DNA of 64,000 bases from Bacteroidota bacterium (GCA_016713925.1 JADJOH010000004.1:1-64000), one strand, 5' to 3'. Shown: positions 52,903 to 63,362, counted from the first letter of the stretch. Notes: a model not told the origin generated them from the letters alone. Program-made: numbers and translations.

Positions 52903-53466
52903 ATGAAAAACACATTCCTTCTTCTGGGCATTACTGCCATCCTTAGTTCTTGTTCACAACCAGCCCCACAAGAAAAAGCGGCAATGGTTGATTCTTCTTC
53001 GGTCAGCATTACAAGAGGTGAGTACCTTGTAAATACCAGTGGCTGCAACGACTGTCATTCTCCAAAAATGATGACGGATAAAGGACCCGTTCCTGATCCT
53101 GCATTGTTACTTTCCGGCCACCCTGAAAATCTTCCCCTACCCGGTTCTGACACTGCTACCTCGAACCATTGGATTTTATTCCATATGGGTGGTACCGCTG
53201 CTAAAGGTCCATGGGGAACATCCTTCGCTGCAAACCTGACGCCTGATCCGACCGGCCTTGGTAATTGGTCAGAAGAGCAGTTTTTTAATGCTATGCGAAA
53301 AGGATATTACAAAGGTATTGAGGGGGGGCGTATGTTACTTCCCCTGATGCCCTGGCCAGCCTATGCTCAAATGACGGACGAAGATCTGCGCTCAATTTTT
53401 GCATACCTGAAAAGTTTGCCGCCGGTAAAAAATATAGTTCCTGCTCCCCTTCCTCCCGGAGCATAA
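52903..53466 (+). CDS. Monohaem cytochrome c, lipoprotein
   Basis: 187 residues. Lipoprotein signal (LLLGITAILSSCSQPA, Cys at 17). One haem motif CNDCH in YLVNTSGCNDCHSPKMMTD (about residue 50), and an axial Met candidate in GGRMLLPLMPWPAYAQMTDE near residue 150, with LRSIFAYLKSLPPVKN as the closing helix. The fold with HPENLPLPGSDTATSNHW between the two is seen in cytochromes that pair with alcohol or sugar dehydrogenases. No such partner nearby. A good terminator follows. Confidence 0.85.
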   Translation: MKNTFLLLGITAILSSCSQPAPQEKAAMVDSSSVSITRGEYLVNTSGCNDCHSPKMMTDKGPVPDPALLLSGHPENLPLPGSDTATSNHWILFHMGGTAAKGPWGTSFAANLTPDPTGLGNWSEEQFFNAMRKGYYKGIEGGRMLLPLMPWPAYAQMTDEDLRSIFAYLKSLPPVKNIVPAPLPPGA

Positions 53467-53887
53467 ATTATTTCAACTATAATATCCGGATATAGCTAGT
53501 ACTGTTATATCCGGATTTTTTTAATCATTCACCGAAGGACTTCTTTAGTTTTTTACTTCCAGATCGTTTTAAATAATCGCCAAAAAATATTATCGTTTTT
53601 TATAACCTCCACCCACTCGTAACTTTCGTAATTCGCAACTTTCGTACTCTTTCGTACCTGCCTGCCGGAGCTTCATATACTATTTTTCAATTCATTAATA
53701 TTTTTAAGGAACGCTGATCTCGTCACATTCTGCGCCGAGACAATTGACGCTGATTTTTTAGGATTTGCGCAGATTTGATTTCGGAAGTTTAAACAACTTT
53801 CGTATCCTTTCGCATTTCGCCCTTTCGTATTTCGCCCTTTCGTACTCTTTCGTATTTCGTATTTTACGTTTAAAGTCCTTTCCCCCC
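53467..53887. repeat. Dispersed repeats between cytochrome and MORN genes
   Basis: After the terminator: TTCGTAATTCGCAACTTTCG and TTTCGTACCTGCCTGCCGG (53620-53670), the copy 2 of GAACGCTGATCTCGTCAC (53709-53770), then CTTTCGTATTTCGCCC units (53796-53870). No gene. Confidence 0.6.
53481..53524 (+). terminator. Terminator after the cytochrome c gene
   Basis: AATATCCGGATATA and TATATCCGGATT pair around an 11-base loop and are followed by TTTTTTT. Confidence 0.8.
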
Positions 53888-55375
53888 TTAATTCACTTTA
53901 ACGCCTTCCATCTTTTTAACCTCTCCCCGCTCATACGTCGTTGTTAAAATAAGTTCGCCGGTTTCGTCCCATACTTTCCACTCTCCCTCTTTTAAACCGA
54001 GACGATACTTGCGTTCTTCCTTGGGCTTACCATCGTCAAAGAAAAATTTATGTACTCCGTTTTCCTGTCCTTCAAAATATTCCCCTTCAAAGGCTAACTT
54101 TCCATTGGAATAAAATTGCTTCCACACCCCATCCTGATTTCCCTCTACATAATTTCCTTCAGCGATGTATTGTCCGTTCTTGTATTTCCAGGGACCTTCA
54201 CGCAAACCTCCTGTCATATTCCCCTCGGCAATGATGTTGTCAAACTCATCGTATTCCTTACTTGGACCTTCTTCTTTTCCATTCTTGAAATTTTCTTCAC
54301 GTAGTAGCTTACCATTCGGGTAAAACCATTTCCAGTTACCCTCGGGTTGACTTTTCAAATAGGCTCCCTATTGTTGAATTTGCTTGTTCGCATAATAAAA
54401 AATCCATGTTCCGTCGCGTAATCCGTCTTTAAAACTTCCCTCTGCTTTCATACTTCCATCCGGATAATAATACTTCCACATCCCCTGCTGTCGCCCTTGC
54501 GGATCAACAGTACCTCCCTCTGCAATTATTTTATCCTTCTCGTATAATTTACTGATTGTAATATTTCCTTCTTTATCAAACTCTCTGTACACCCCTTCCT
54601 TGACACCATTAATGATATTCACGGAACTCTTCGGTCTGCCCGTATTGTGATACTCCCTTTTAATATCCAGTTTCACATTGGCCAGTTCATCCTCCACGAG
54701 CGAACCATTCTTCCATATCTCCATCTTCTTGACTATTCCATCCGGAGTCAGCCATCTGAAAATACCGTTCTTCACATCATCTTTCCAGGTACCATCTTCC
54801 TTCACCACACCGGAAGCATAAAATTCTTTCCATACCCCTTGCTTAAAACCGAACTTATCGTACCGGTTAATTTTTTCCTGCTTTACGAAAAAACCATTTT
54901 TATACGTGGTCAGTGTTACGATACGGCCATCCTCTGCAAACTCTTTCGCGATACCATTTTCTACACCACCACTCAAAGGAATTATTTGTGCCAGAAATCC
55001 TTTTTCCGAATAATAATTGGCAATGCTATCCGCAGCACCATTAACCATCCAGCGTTCGAGATAGACTGTTCCTGTGGGAAAATAATCGCGTTGCCAGCCG
55101 TTCTTTAAGCCATCACGGTATTGGATATCCGAAGTTTTATTTCCTTTCTCATCGTAAAATTTCCAAAGACTATCCAGCTTTCCTTCCAATCGATTGCCCT
55201 CCGATTTTAAAATACCGGTTTCATAGTAGGCCTTCCAGTAACCGTCGGGTTGATTGTTTTTGAAATTTCCCTCTGAACTCACTTTTCCGTTGGGGTAATA
55301 GAACTTCATGGGTCCGTCGGTTTGGGAAGATGCGGTAGACCATATTAGAATAAATAAAATAAGAAGGTATTTCAT
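53888..55375 (-). pseudogene. MORN-repeat (YwqK-like) protein with an internal amber codon
   Basis: A single frame of about 495 codons, interrupted by one TAG at 54368-54370. Before it lie 335 residues: signal peptide (YLLILFILIWSTASSQ) and about ten MORN variants, each like DGPMKFYYPNGKVSSEGNF and GYWKAYYETGILKSEG. After it the same frame continues GAYLKSQPEGNWKWFYPNG with six more units and ends MEGVKVN. Since the TAG sits inside a regular repeat (QQIQQ-stop-GAY, where other units have a Lys or Glu), it replaced a sense codon. The YwqK family is sometimes called an antitoxin, but no toxin is near and this one is secreted. A -7 box TATATTCG lies at 55382-55389. Confidence 0.8.
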
Positions 55376-55483
55376 ACTATGCGAATATACAAGATTGATT
55401 TACTTAAAATATAATAATCAGGTAATATATTGCATGACACTTTCATCTTTATAAATTCATTTTCTAAGTTCAAGATTTTTGAT

Positions 55484-55590
55484 TGAACGCAGATCTCGTT
55501 ACTTCGTCCCGAGACAAGTGACGCTGATTTTTTATGCCTGCCCACCGAAGCCTCGGCGAAGGTGGGATTTTCGCTGATTTGTATGTCGAA
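55484..55590. repeat. Dispersed GAACGCAGATCTCG repeat, copy 3
   Basis: GAACGCAGATCTCGTTACTT then CGTCCCGAGACAAGTGACGC and TGATTTTTT; then CCCACCGAAGCCTCGGCG and TTTTCGCTGATTTG. It lies between the nadA stop and the MORN gene start. Confidence 0.6.
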
Positions 55591-55601
55591 AAAAATTTTT
55601 T

Positions 55602-56591
55602 TTACTTACTAATTTCCAGCATTCTTTGCAGGGGTTTTAGGGCAGCATCAAAGAGAGCAGGATCAATAGTTACTTCGGGGCGCTCGTGTTTCATGCAGAG
55701 ATAGAGTTTTTCCAGTGTATTGAGTTTCATGTGTGGACAATCGTTGCAGGCGCAGTTGTTATTGGGAGGTGCCGGAATAAAAGTTTTTGTGGGAGATGCT
55801 TTTGCCATCTGATGTAAAATACCGCTTTCTGTGGCAACAATGAAAGCATTTGCGGGATTTTCCTTTGTGAAATTCAGCATACCTGTAGTAGATCCGATAA
55901 AATCGGCAAGTTTCAATACAACTTCTTCACACTCGGGATGAGCAATGAACAAAGCATCCGGATGTTGCGCTTTTAATTTGGTAATCTTTTCCAAGGAGAA
56001 AATTTCATGCACCATGCAGGTACCGTCCCATAATAAGAGATCGCGACCGGTCTTCTTGGCTACCCAGGCACCCAGGTTTTTATCGGGAGCAAAAATAATA
56101 GGTGTCGCTGCCGGTACACTCTGCACTACTTTCACGGCATTGCTCGACGTGCAAATGATATCACTCTGTGCCTTAATCGCCGCGGTGCAGTTGATGTAAC
56201 TGATCACAATATGGTCAGGATGCGCTTCGCGGAATTTTCTAAACTCATCCGGTGGACAAGAATCAGCGAGCGAACAACCAGCCCTGGAATCCGGCATGAC
56301 TACTTTTTTGGTAGGATTCAACAACTTAGCAGTTTCAGCCATAAAATGAACACCTGCAAAAACGATCATATCCGCTTTGGTCCTGGCTGCCTCTTGCGCC
56401 AATCCTAAACTATCACCGATGTAGTCCGCAATATCCTGAATATCAGAATCCTGGTAATAATGTGCCAATATAACAGCATTTTTCTGCACTTTTAGGTCAC
56501 GAATGGCCTCAAAAAGGTCCAGGCGTGGATCTACAGGTTCATTGACGAAACCCTGCAGTTGGAGTTCAGATGCTGTGATTGGATGTGACAT
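55602..56591 (-). CDS. nadA: Quinolinate synthase
   Basis: 329 residues from the ATG at 56591 (MSHPITASELQLQG). The upstream in-frame start at 56621 is ruled out because the -7 box TACTTTTG covers it. NadA blocks: ILAHYYQDSDIQDIADYIGD, FAGVHFMAETAKLLNP, MPDSRAGCSLADSCP (first Fe-S Cys), HPECEEVVLKLADFIGST, and the cluster Cys pair in NNNCACNDCPHMKLNTLEKL near residue 290. The enzyme makes quinolinate from iminoaspartate and dihydroxyacetone phosphate with a 4Fe-4S cluster, in NAD synthesis. nadB and nadC are not in the window. Confidence 0.95.
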   Translation of the reverse strand: MSHPITASELQLQGFVNEPVDPRLDLFEAIRDLKVQKNAVILAHYYQDSDIQDIADYIGDSLGLAQEAARTKADMIVFAGVHFMAETAKLLNPTKKVVMPDSRAGCSLADSCPPDEFRKFREAHPDHIVISYINCTAAIKAQSDIICTSSNAVKVVQSVPAATPIIFAPDKNLGAWVAKKTGRDLLLWDGTCMVHEIFSLEKITKLKAQHPDALFIAHPECEEVVLKLADFIGSTTGMLNFTKENPANAFIVATESGILHQMAKASPTKTFIPAPPNNNCACNDCPHMKLNTLEKLYLCMKHERPEVTIDPALFDAALKPLQRMLEISK

Positions 56592-56618
56592 AGTTCGGTT
56601 AAAACGTTTTTCTGAGGG

Positions 56619-56626
56619 CAAAAGTA
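56619..56626 (-). promoter_or_regulatory. -7 box of nadA
   Basis: TACTTTTG on the minus strand, 27 bases before the nadA ATG, giving a short leader. Confidence 0.55.
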
Positions 56627-57350
56627 TGGGGGAAAAACCAGATAGGGGGATTTGTTATGATTTAAAAATCAGTTTAACATTAGGTCCATTTTTCAGCAAG
56701 CAGGTTTTACACACAGTATATTATTTATATATTTCTTTAATAATTATTATATGTTAATATATAGCTGTTCATAATGTGTATTCCTTTTTGATGAAACCCT
56801 TGATGAGGCAACTTATCCCACTTTATTCACAATTTTATGGATAGATTTAACAGGTTAAACTATTGATATTAAAATAAGCAGCAGTGTTATTAACAACTGT
56901 TGATAAAGTGGTCTGTTCATTAATACCTGATCAAAAAGGAGGATAAATGGTGAATAACTTCGTTCATAAGGATTCACAAATACATGGGCTGAAAATTAGG
57001 AAGCGATTGGTTTATATTTAAGCTATCGGCCTTTTACAATTCCAAATAATGTTGTGGTATAGATATGAACAGATTTTTGCGATATGAACAGAGATATGAA
57101 CATGCTGTTTTGTCGTTCTAATTATATTTTTTCGATTTATAGTACCTATAGTAATAAAAACACTTTTGCTACCGGCTACCAGCTTCCGGCTGCCAGCTAT
57201 TTTTTCTACCGATAATTTTTTATTTCAATGACGAACTTTCGCCGCGTGCTACCACCTTTTATCCTTCAGAGAGTATTTATAATGTACCATAAATTATATA
57301 TACAAAAGAATAGCCGGAAGCCGGTAGCTGGCAGCCTAATGCATATTTAT

Positions 57351-57358
57351 TACTTTCG
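57351..57358 (+). promoter_or_regulatory. -7 box of the methyltransferase gene
   Basis: TACTTTCG, 5 bases before the ATG at 57364; variant of TAnnTTTG with C in place of T. Confidence 0.5.
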
Positions 57359-57363
57359 CCACA

Positions 57364-58242
57364 ATGTTACTCCTCACTCCCGAAAAATTTACTGATTACG
57401 AACTACTTGACTGTGGTGATTTTGAGAAATTAGAACGTTTTGGAAAGTACATTACCATCCGCCCCGAGCCGCAGGCTGTCTGGAGTAGAAAATGGGAGGT
57501 AAAAGAATGGGAGAAGAGAGCACATGTGCGTTTTGTTCCTAAGAGCAGTTCAGCAGGAACCTGGAAAAAGTTGAAAGATATGCCCGATCAATGGCGGATG
57601 CAGTATGCTTTTAATAAGACAGATGTAATTTGTTTCCGGTTGGGATTAACTTCTTTTAAGCATGTAGGGATATTTCCGGAACAGGCTGTCAACTGGGAGT
57701 ATATCTACAATAACATAAAGACAATTCGTAAAACGATTGATCAGCCTCGTGTTTTAAATTTGTTTGCCTATACCGGTGGAGCATCCCTTGCTGCCAAAGC
57801 TGCCGGTGCAGATATCACGCATCTTGACTCTATAAAACAAGTGGTGACCTGGGCGAAAGAGAATATGGAGCTAAGTCATCTCGATGGTATTCGCTGGCTG
57901 GTGGAAGATGCAATGACCTATGTAAAACGCGAAGTAAAAAGAGGTAAGAAATATCATGGTATTATTCTCGATCCGCCTGCCTACGGACATGGTCCCGATG
58001 GAGAGCATTGGAAACTCGAGGAAATGATCAATGATATGATGAAGTACGTCTCTGAATTACTTGAACCTGAAAACTCCTTTTTAGTCCTGAACACCTACTC
58101 CCTCGGTTTCTCTTCTCTCATCATTAAAAACTTAATGGAAGATCATTTCGGAAAAAGAGGAGCAACAGCCGAATGCGGAGAAATCTATTTACAGGCTACT
58201 AGCGGCGTGGTGTTACCATTAGGTGTTGTAGGAAGAATTTAG
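57364..58242 (+). CDS. RlmI/RlmK-like SAM methyltransferase
   Basis: 292 residues. A short N-terminal part (YELLDCGDFEKLERFGKYI with RPEPQAVWSRKW) is followed by a Rossmann domain: RVLNLFAYTGGASLAAKAAG (SAM motif I), ITHLDSIKQVVTWAKENMEL, DGIRWLVEDAMTYVKREV, and IILDPPAYGHGPDGEHWK (DPPxYG, the active-site motif of rRNA C5/N-methyltransferases). The PUA domain of RlmI is absent. The target is likely rRNA. Its last 4 bases overlap the 3' end of the convergent GloVer gene. Confidence 0.88.
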   Translation: MLLLTPEKFTDYELLDCGDFEKLERFGKYITIRPEPQAVWSRKWEVKEWEKRAHVRFVPKSSSAGTWKKLKDMPDQWRMQYAFNKTDVICFRLGLTSFKHVGIFPEQAVNWEYIYNNIKTIRKTIDQPRVLNLFAYTGGASLAAKAAGADITHLDSIKQVVTWAKENMELSHLDGIRWLVEDAMTYVKREVKRGKKYHGIILDPPAYGHGPDGEHWKLEEMINDMMKYVSELLEPENSFLVLNTYSLGFSSLIIKNLMEDHFGKRGATAECGEIYLQATSGVVLPLGVVGRI

Positions 58243-60749
58243 TTTTTAATAAATTTCATCGAAGTGTATTTCTCCCCGTCAAAATACCGGAGTAAATAAA
58301 ATCCTTGTTTTAAAGAAGTAGTATTTATTCGGGTGTTCATATCATCGGAATACATCTCCCGAATCACTCTCCCGTTAATATCATAGATGGAAATCGTTTT
58401 ATATTTTATTGTTCCATTCAACACAATAAAATCATTACAAGGGTTGGGATATAAATTAACTAAAGATGGATCTTTTGTATTAACTATACCTGTGATAACC
58501 GGAAGTTCTATTAATTTACCACCGGGTTCATGTCCTTTTTGAAAACTAATGGAATTTAAAGCGGTGACGCTTTCTGTAATAGGATTGATACGCATCAACA
58601 CATCGTCCTGAGAAATATTGACGACGCCATATAAGTTTCCATCAGACATCAGGTTATAATTATCATTACTAAATTGGTACCAATAATGTTGAGTTACCGT
58701 TGAAGGAAATGTATAAATAGTTGAAAAGGTGGTATCCATTAAATTCAATTTCCAGATTAAGCCGGTACCGATCATAATAGCAGGGTCTATGTTTATACCT
58801 ATAATTATAGAATCATTTATTAAATGATGTGATCGGGTAAAATAAGAAGATACAATAGTGTCCGTTAAATTTAGTGCAAAGGTCAGGCTATCACCAATGA
58901 TATCATAGATAAAGAGGTTGCCAACAGTTGTAGTTCCTGTTCTGGAACTCATGCCTGAAAACTTAGTTCTTGCCTGATTAAATGAAAGATCGCCGGACGC
59001 ACTTTGACCGATTACTGAATTTACATCATATCTGAGCAAAGTGTCAAACAGAAACGTTACAGGGTTTAATCTATAAATATATTCTATGCTAAAATCAGTC
59101 TTGTGATAACAGATCCCATAAAAATTACCATCTGCCCCCATTTGAAAATAGCGGGGAAAACTAAAATTAGGAATAGTATCAAAGCTTATTACTTCGTTGT
59201 ATGTCTGCAATTGAATATCATAAGTGAATACGGCACCATCAGGGAAGGAGTCTGACTCCACAATACAGCCCCATATTACACCATTTTTTTCGATGAGGTT
59301 TCCGTGTAAAAAGGTGCTTTGATCCCAAGGATTCCTGTCCTGAAAAGTATGTAATACTTCCATGGTATCTGCCGATGGAGTATACTTCACAAGGTATTTA
59401 TCAAAAAAATAATGGCCATAATCATTGATCCCATATAAATTACCATCTGATGCAGCTAAATAACTTCCAAGTAAGCCATACCCCATAGGACATTGATCAA
59501 AAATAAATTCCCTGTTAACAGTGTCCGTTACCGGATCAATTGAAAAAAGTGTGCCGTCTGCTGCCGGCTTACTATAATAAGCATAAGACCTATATCCATA
59601 AAGACGGTTGTTTGGATGCTTTATGTAGCCATTTTTTCCAATAACAGCATCAAGTGCATCATTGATAGTATGGATATAAGTAATAAGCCCGGTAGAAAGT
59701 TCAAATTTATAAATAGCACCATAAACGGTTGAATTTGTATAATCACTATTTCCATAAAAGACACCCGGCGCCCCTTCGCAAAGCCCGCTGTGTTCAGTAG
59801 CACCTATGAAATTATAAAGCACCGTAAGTTGATTTCCCAAAGGATCAAAGCTAAAAATTGTACCATTAATTACACCCCCTACGTCTGTTGTACCATATAA
59901 AAGACCACTTGAACCAATTAGGAGTGGACCGTTTGGCCTACCACCAGTTGCAGTATTGAAAGAATATAGATTTGTATAAGTATTGGAATTCACATTAAAT
60001 TTAAATATTGTTCCTAAAGAATTCACTCCCCCTTGTTCCGTTACTCCATAAAGTACCCCGGGAGAGTATTCAATAAGTTTAAAGAGTGGTCGTCCGTTGG
60101 CGGAATTGAAATTGAAATGATACAACACAGAAAAATTATTGTTTACGGGATCAAAAGAATAAATTACACCGTGGGTTCCAATTCCTCCATCATTTGTTAC
60201 GCCGTAAAATAAACCATTAGAAGCTTTTGTTAAACCCGAAAGTGGAAATGACCCGTCAAGACCATTGAACTGATGAAGTATGGTAAGCAGGTTTGTGTTT
60301 AAATTGTATTTATAAATACTTCCATATCCACCTCCATCCGATGAAGTTCCATAAATGACAAGCGTGGAATCAATATATAAGTCATTGCAAGGTCCATACA
60401 CTGCATCTACATTTTTAAATTCATAGATCTCGGTATATACACTATCATATGGATTGTATTTAAAAATATTTCCCCTTTCGCGGAAGGTACCTGTACTTGT
60501 AGTACCATAAATCATGGAATCCGGTCCGACAGTCAATACTCCTCCAAAGGGTTCGGAACCTATATGAGTACGATAAAAATCAAACTCCTTTTTTACTACA
60601 TTGGTTCCTGTATTATAGTTTAAAATGGTACCATTATTTAATGCACCGCCAGACCACGTTCCCCAAATCAGATTTCCGGGTTGTGCAGACAGGTGTAAAG
60701 CTGAAATTAAAATAAAAAAAATCGAATGTCTGAAGGATGAATTGAACAT
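58239..60749 (-). CDS. GloVer-repeat surface protein 1 with T9SS domain
   Basis: 836 residues from the ATG at 60749, which begins a signal peptide (SIFFILISALHLSAQPGN). About ten repeats of 50-55 residues of the choice-of-anchor GloVer type, e.g. LTKASNGLFYGVTNDGGIGT with GVIYSFDPVNNNFSVLYHF, and KLIEYSPGVLYGVTEQGG. The second half holds longer irregular units (YFQMGADGNFYGICYHKTD). It ends in a T9SS type A domain NLYPNPCNDFIVLNG with SIYDINGRVIREMY and LKQGFYLLRYFDGEKYTS. Surface beta-propeller of unknown binding. Close paralog of the next gene, 100 bases away. Confidence 0.88.
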   Translation of the reverse strand: MFNSSFRHSIFFILISALHLSAQPGNLIWGTWSGGALNNGTILNYNTGTNVVKKEFDFYRTHIGSEPFGGVLTVGPDSMIYGTTSTGTFRERGNIFKYNPYDSVYTEIYEFKNVDAVYGPCNDLYIDSTLVIYGTSSDGGGYGSIYKYNLNTNLLTILHQFNGLDGSFPLSGLTKASNGLFYGVTNDGGIGTHGVIYSFDPVNNNFSVLYHFNFNSANGRPLFKLIEYSPGVLYGVTEQGGVNSLGTIFKFNVNSNTYTNLYSFNTATGGRPNGPLLIGSSGLLYGTTDVGGVINGTIFSFDPLGNQLTVLYNFIGATEHSGLCEGAPGVFYGNSDYTNSTVYGAIYKFELSTGLITYIHTINDALDAVIGKNGYIKHPNNRLYGYRSYAYYSKPAADGTLFSIDPVTDTVNREFIFDQCPMGYGLLGSYLAASDGNLYGINDYGHYFFDKYLVKYTPSADTMEVLHTFQDRNPWDQSTFLHGNLIEKNGVIWGCIVESDSFPDGAVFTYDIQLQTYNEVISFDTIPNFSFPRYFQMGADGNFYGICYHKTDFSIEYIYRLNPVTFLFDTLLRYDVNSVIGQSASGDLSFNQARTKFSGMSSRTGTTTVGNLFIYDIIGDSLTFALNLTDTIVSSYFTRSHHLINDSIIIGINIDPAIMIGTGLIWKLNLMDTTFSTIYTFPSTVTQHYWYQFSNDNYNLMSDGNLYGVVNISQDDVLMRINPITESVTALNSISFQKGHEPGGKLIELPVITGIVNTKDPSLVNLYPNPCNDFIVLNGTIKYKTISIYDINGRVIREMYSDDMNTRINTTSLKQGFYLLRYFDGEKYTSMKFIKN

Positions 60750-60857
60750 GATGCATGATTTGATTAGATAAAGGTAATATAATTTATTAAAACAGCTATC
60801 GGTGGTGAGAATTATTTTCAAGATACCGGTGATTACCACTCCGGTTCTTGGCAGAAT

Positions 60858-63362
60858 TTAGTTTTTGATAAATTTAATCGAAGTGTATTTCTTTCCATCA
60901 AAATAGCGGAGCAAATAAAATCCTTGTTTTAACGAAGAAGTATTTATCCGGGTATGAATATCCTCGGATAACAGCTCGTGAATTACTCTTCCATTAATAT
61001 CATAGATGGAAACCATTTTATTTTTTAACGTTCCTTTCAACACAAGGAAATCATCACAAGGATTGGGATATAATTTCAGAACAGAAGATATTCCATTCTG
61101 ATTTTCTACACCGGTAAAAAAAGGAAGCTCTATTAATTTACCACCCGGTTGAATACCTTTTTGAGAAGTAATAGTTTTCAAAGAAGTTACATTTCCTGTA
61201 ATGGGATTGATCCGCATCAACACATCGTCCTGAGAGATATTGACGATACCATATATTTTTCCATCCGACATGAGATCAAAATTATCCATGGTAAATTGTG
61301 AGAAATAATGCTGAGTTAATGTAGAAGGGTAATTATATATATTGGCGAAGGAGGTATCTGTTAAATTTAATTTCCAAATCATACCATACCCCAATGAATA
61401 AGTAGGGTCGTAATTAATCCCGATAAAAAGTGAATCATTTATGAAATGATGGGAACGTTCAAAATAGGAGGATACAATCGGGTCCGTTAAATTTAGTGCA
61501 AAGGTCAGACTATCCCCAATAATATCATAGATGAAAAGGTTGCCGATATTGGTAATTCCTGTTCTTGCACTCATACCTGAAAATTTTGTTCTTGCCGGGT
61601 TAAAGGAGAGGTCACCCATCGATCCATTTCCAATGATACCATTTACACCGTACCTTAGCAAGGTATCAAACTGAAGTGTTAATGGATTTAATCGATAAAT
61701 ATATTCTATGCTGAAATTGGTCTTGTGATAACAGATCCCGTAAAAATTACCATCAGCACCCATTTGAAAGTAACGGGGAGATTTAAAACCGGGAATTGTA
61801 TCGAAGTTGATGACTTCAGCATAAATTCCGGTTTGAATGGTATAGTTGAAGACTGCGCCATCCGGGAAGGAATCTGAATGTTCCACACATCCCCAAATGA
61901 CACCATTTTTTTCGATGAGATTGCCTTGTAAAGAAGTGGTTTCAAAAAGACTCCTGTCCTGAAAAGTATGTACCACTTCCATGGTGTCCCCGGAAGAAGA
62001 ATATTTCACAAGGTATTTGTCAAAGTAATATTCAGAGCCCGCATGGATTCCATATAAATTTCCATCTGAAGCAGCCACATAACTGCCGATAGGAAAATGT
62101 CCAGTTGGATATTGGTCAAATACAAATTCATTGTTTACAGTTTCGGTAATGGGATCAACGGAGACAACAACTCCATCAAATGCAGGGGTCCCGCTGAGAA
62201 TACTGTTTCTATACCCGTAAAGCCGGCCATTTGGATGTTTTATAAAGCTGTTTTCTACAATACTTCCATTGCGTTCGCTATTGATGGTATCGACCATAGT
62301 GAGAAATCCTGATGATGCATCGAAACGAAAAACAACACCATCATTTATGCCAGGAACGTCCTCCGCACTTCCATAAAAAATACCCGGCACACCTTCGCAT
62401 AAAGCATTACGCACTTTAGAGATGCCATTGAAATGATGCAGTACCGAATATTGATTTCCTGATGTATCGAATCGATAAATTGTACCACTATTGTTTAAAC
62501 CACCCTCAGAAGTAGTACCATATAAAAACCCGTCGCTTGCTATGAGAAGTGGTCCATGGGGCTTTGTTCCGCCAATGATATCAAACGAATGTAAACGTGT
62601 AAAAGTGTTTGAATTCAACTCGAGTTTGAAGAGATGTCCCAGAGCAAATTGTCCACCTGTTTTCCCTACACCGTAAAGGTTCCCCGGCGAATATTCAATC
62701 AATTTCCCCGTACACCCTTCATTGTTGAAATGATGCAAAACGGAATAGACATTCGTAACCGGATCAAAAGAATAAATCACACCAAAACCGAACGTTCCTC
62801 CTTCGTTGGTTGATCCGTAAAATAAACCGTTAGCAGCTTTCATCAATCCCGAAAGCGGGCGCATGCCATCGCTACCATTCAACAGGTGCAGGACCGTAAG
62901 CACGTTGGTATTTATTTCATATTTATAAATACTTCCATTCCCTCCTCCTTCTGTTGAAACACCATACATGACAAAACCGGAATCAATATATAAATCATTG
63001 CAAGGGAATTTCACGGCATCGCCACTTTTTATCTCATAAATTTGGGTGTAAACACCATCGTAAGGATTGTATTTAAAGATATTTCCCTTTTCCCGAAAAG
63101 TTCCGGCACCGGTAGTACCGTAAATCATGGAATCGGGCCCTGCTGTCAACGCCCCGCCGGATGGTAAATAGCCGATATATGTCCGGTAATAGTCAAATTC
63201 ATTGGTAACGACGTTGCTTCCGATAGCATAGTTCAAAATAGATCCGCTGTTTAATCCTCCACCCAGCCGGGTTCCCCAAATCAGGTTGCCCGGTTGTGCC
63301 ACCAACCGAACAGTAAGAAAAAGTAATGCTATGACAGAAAGCCTGGGGTAAGAAATGGTCAT
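60858..63362 (-). CDS. GloVer-repeat surface protein 2 with T9SS domain
   Basis: 834 residues with signal peptide (LSVIALLFLTVRLVAQPGN). It lines up with protein 1 over the whole length with few gaps: PGNLIWGTRLGGGLNSGSIL, GPDSMIYGTTGAGTFREKG, LMKAANGLFYGSTNEGGTFG, then YFQMGADGNFYGICYHKTN and the T9SS end KLYPNPCDDFLVLKG, HTRINTSSLKQGFYLLRYFD. The two genes are a tandem duplication in the same direction, likely one transcript. The middle repeats differ more than the end regions. Confidence 0.88.
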   Translation of the reverse strand: MTISYPRLSVIALLFLTVRLVAQPGNLIWGTRLGGGLNSGSILNYAIGSNVVTNEFDYYRTYIGYLPSGGALTAGPDSMIYGTTGAGTFREKGNIFKYNPYDGVYTQIYEIKSGDAVKFPCNDLYIDSGFVMYGVSTEGGGNGSIYKYEINTNVLTVLHLLNGSDGMRPLSGLMKAANGLFYGSTNEGGTFGFGVIYSFDPVTNVYSVLHHFNNEGCTGKLIEYSPGNLYGVGKTGGQFALGHLFKLELNSNTFTRLHSFDIIGGTKPHGPLLIASDGFLYGTTSEGGLNNSGTIYRFDTSGNQYSVLHHFNGISKVRNALCEGVPGIFYGSAEDVPGINDGVVFRFDASSGFLTMVDTINSERNGSIVENSFIKHPNGRLYGYRNSILSGTPAFDGVVVSVDPITETVNNEFVFDQYPTGHFPIGSYVAASDGNLYGIHAGSEYYFDKYLVKYSSSGDTMEVVHTFQDRSLFETTSLQGNLIEKNGVIWGCVEHSDSFPDGAVFNYTIQTGIYAEVINFDTIPGFKSPRYFQMGADGNFYGICYHKTNFSIEYIYRLNPLTLQFDTLLRYGVNGIIGNGSMGDLSFNPARTKFSGMSARTGITNIGNLFIYDIIGDSLTFALNLTDPIVSSYFERSHHFINDSLFIGINYDPTYSLGYGMIWKLNLTDTSFANIYNYPSTLTQHYFSQFTMDNFDLMSDGKIYGIVNISQDDVLMRINPITGNVTSLKTITSQKGIQPGGKLIELPFFTGVENQNGISSVLKLYPNPCDDFLVLKGTLKNKMVSIYDINGRVIHELLSEDIHTRINTSSLKQGFYLLRYFDGKKYTSIKFIKN

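Larger units (their letters stand above)
56592..57363. other. Long intergenic stretch with a GCCGGAAGCCGG inverted repeat
   Basis: Mostly AT-rich. CGGCTACCAGCTTCCGGCTG at 57173-57192 and GCCGGAAGCCGGTAGCTGGC at 57313-57332 are inverted copies of one dispersed repeat and can pair across 120 bp. A -7 box for nadA (56619-56626) lies at the left end. No gene recognised. Confidence 0.5.

Noticed and set aside
53888..55375. Toxin-antitoxin system based on the YwqK-like name
   Set aside because: No toxin gene is adjacent and the protein has a signal peptide, so the antitoxin label is not supported.
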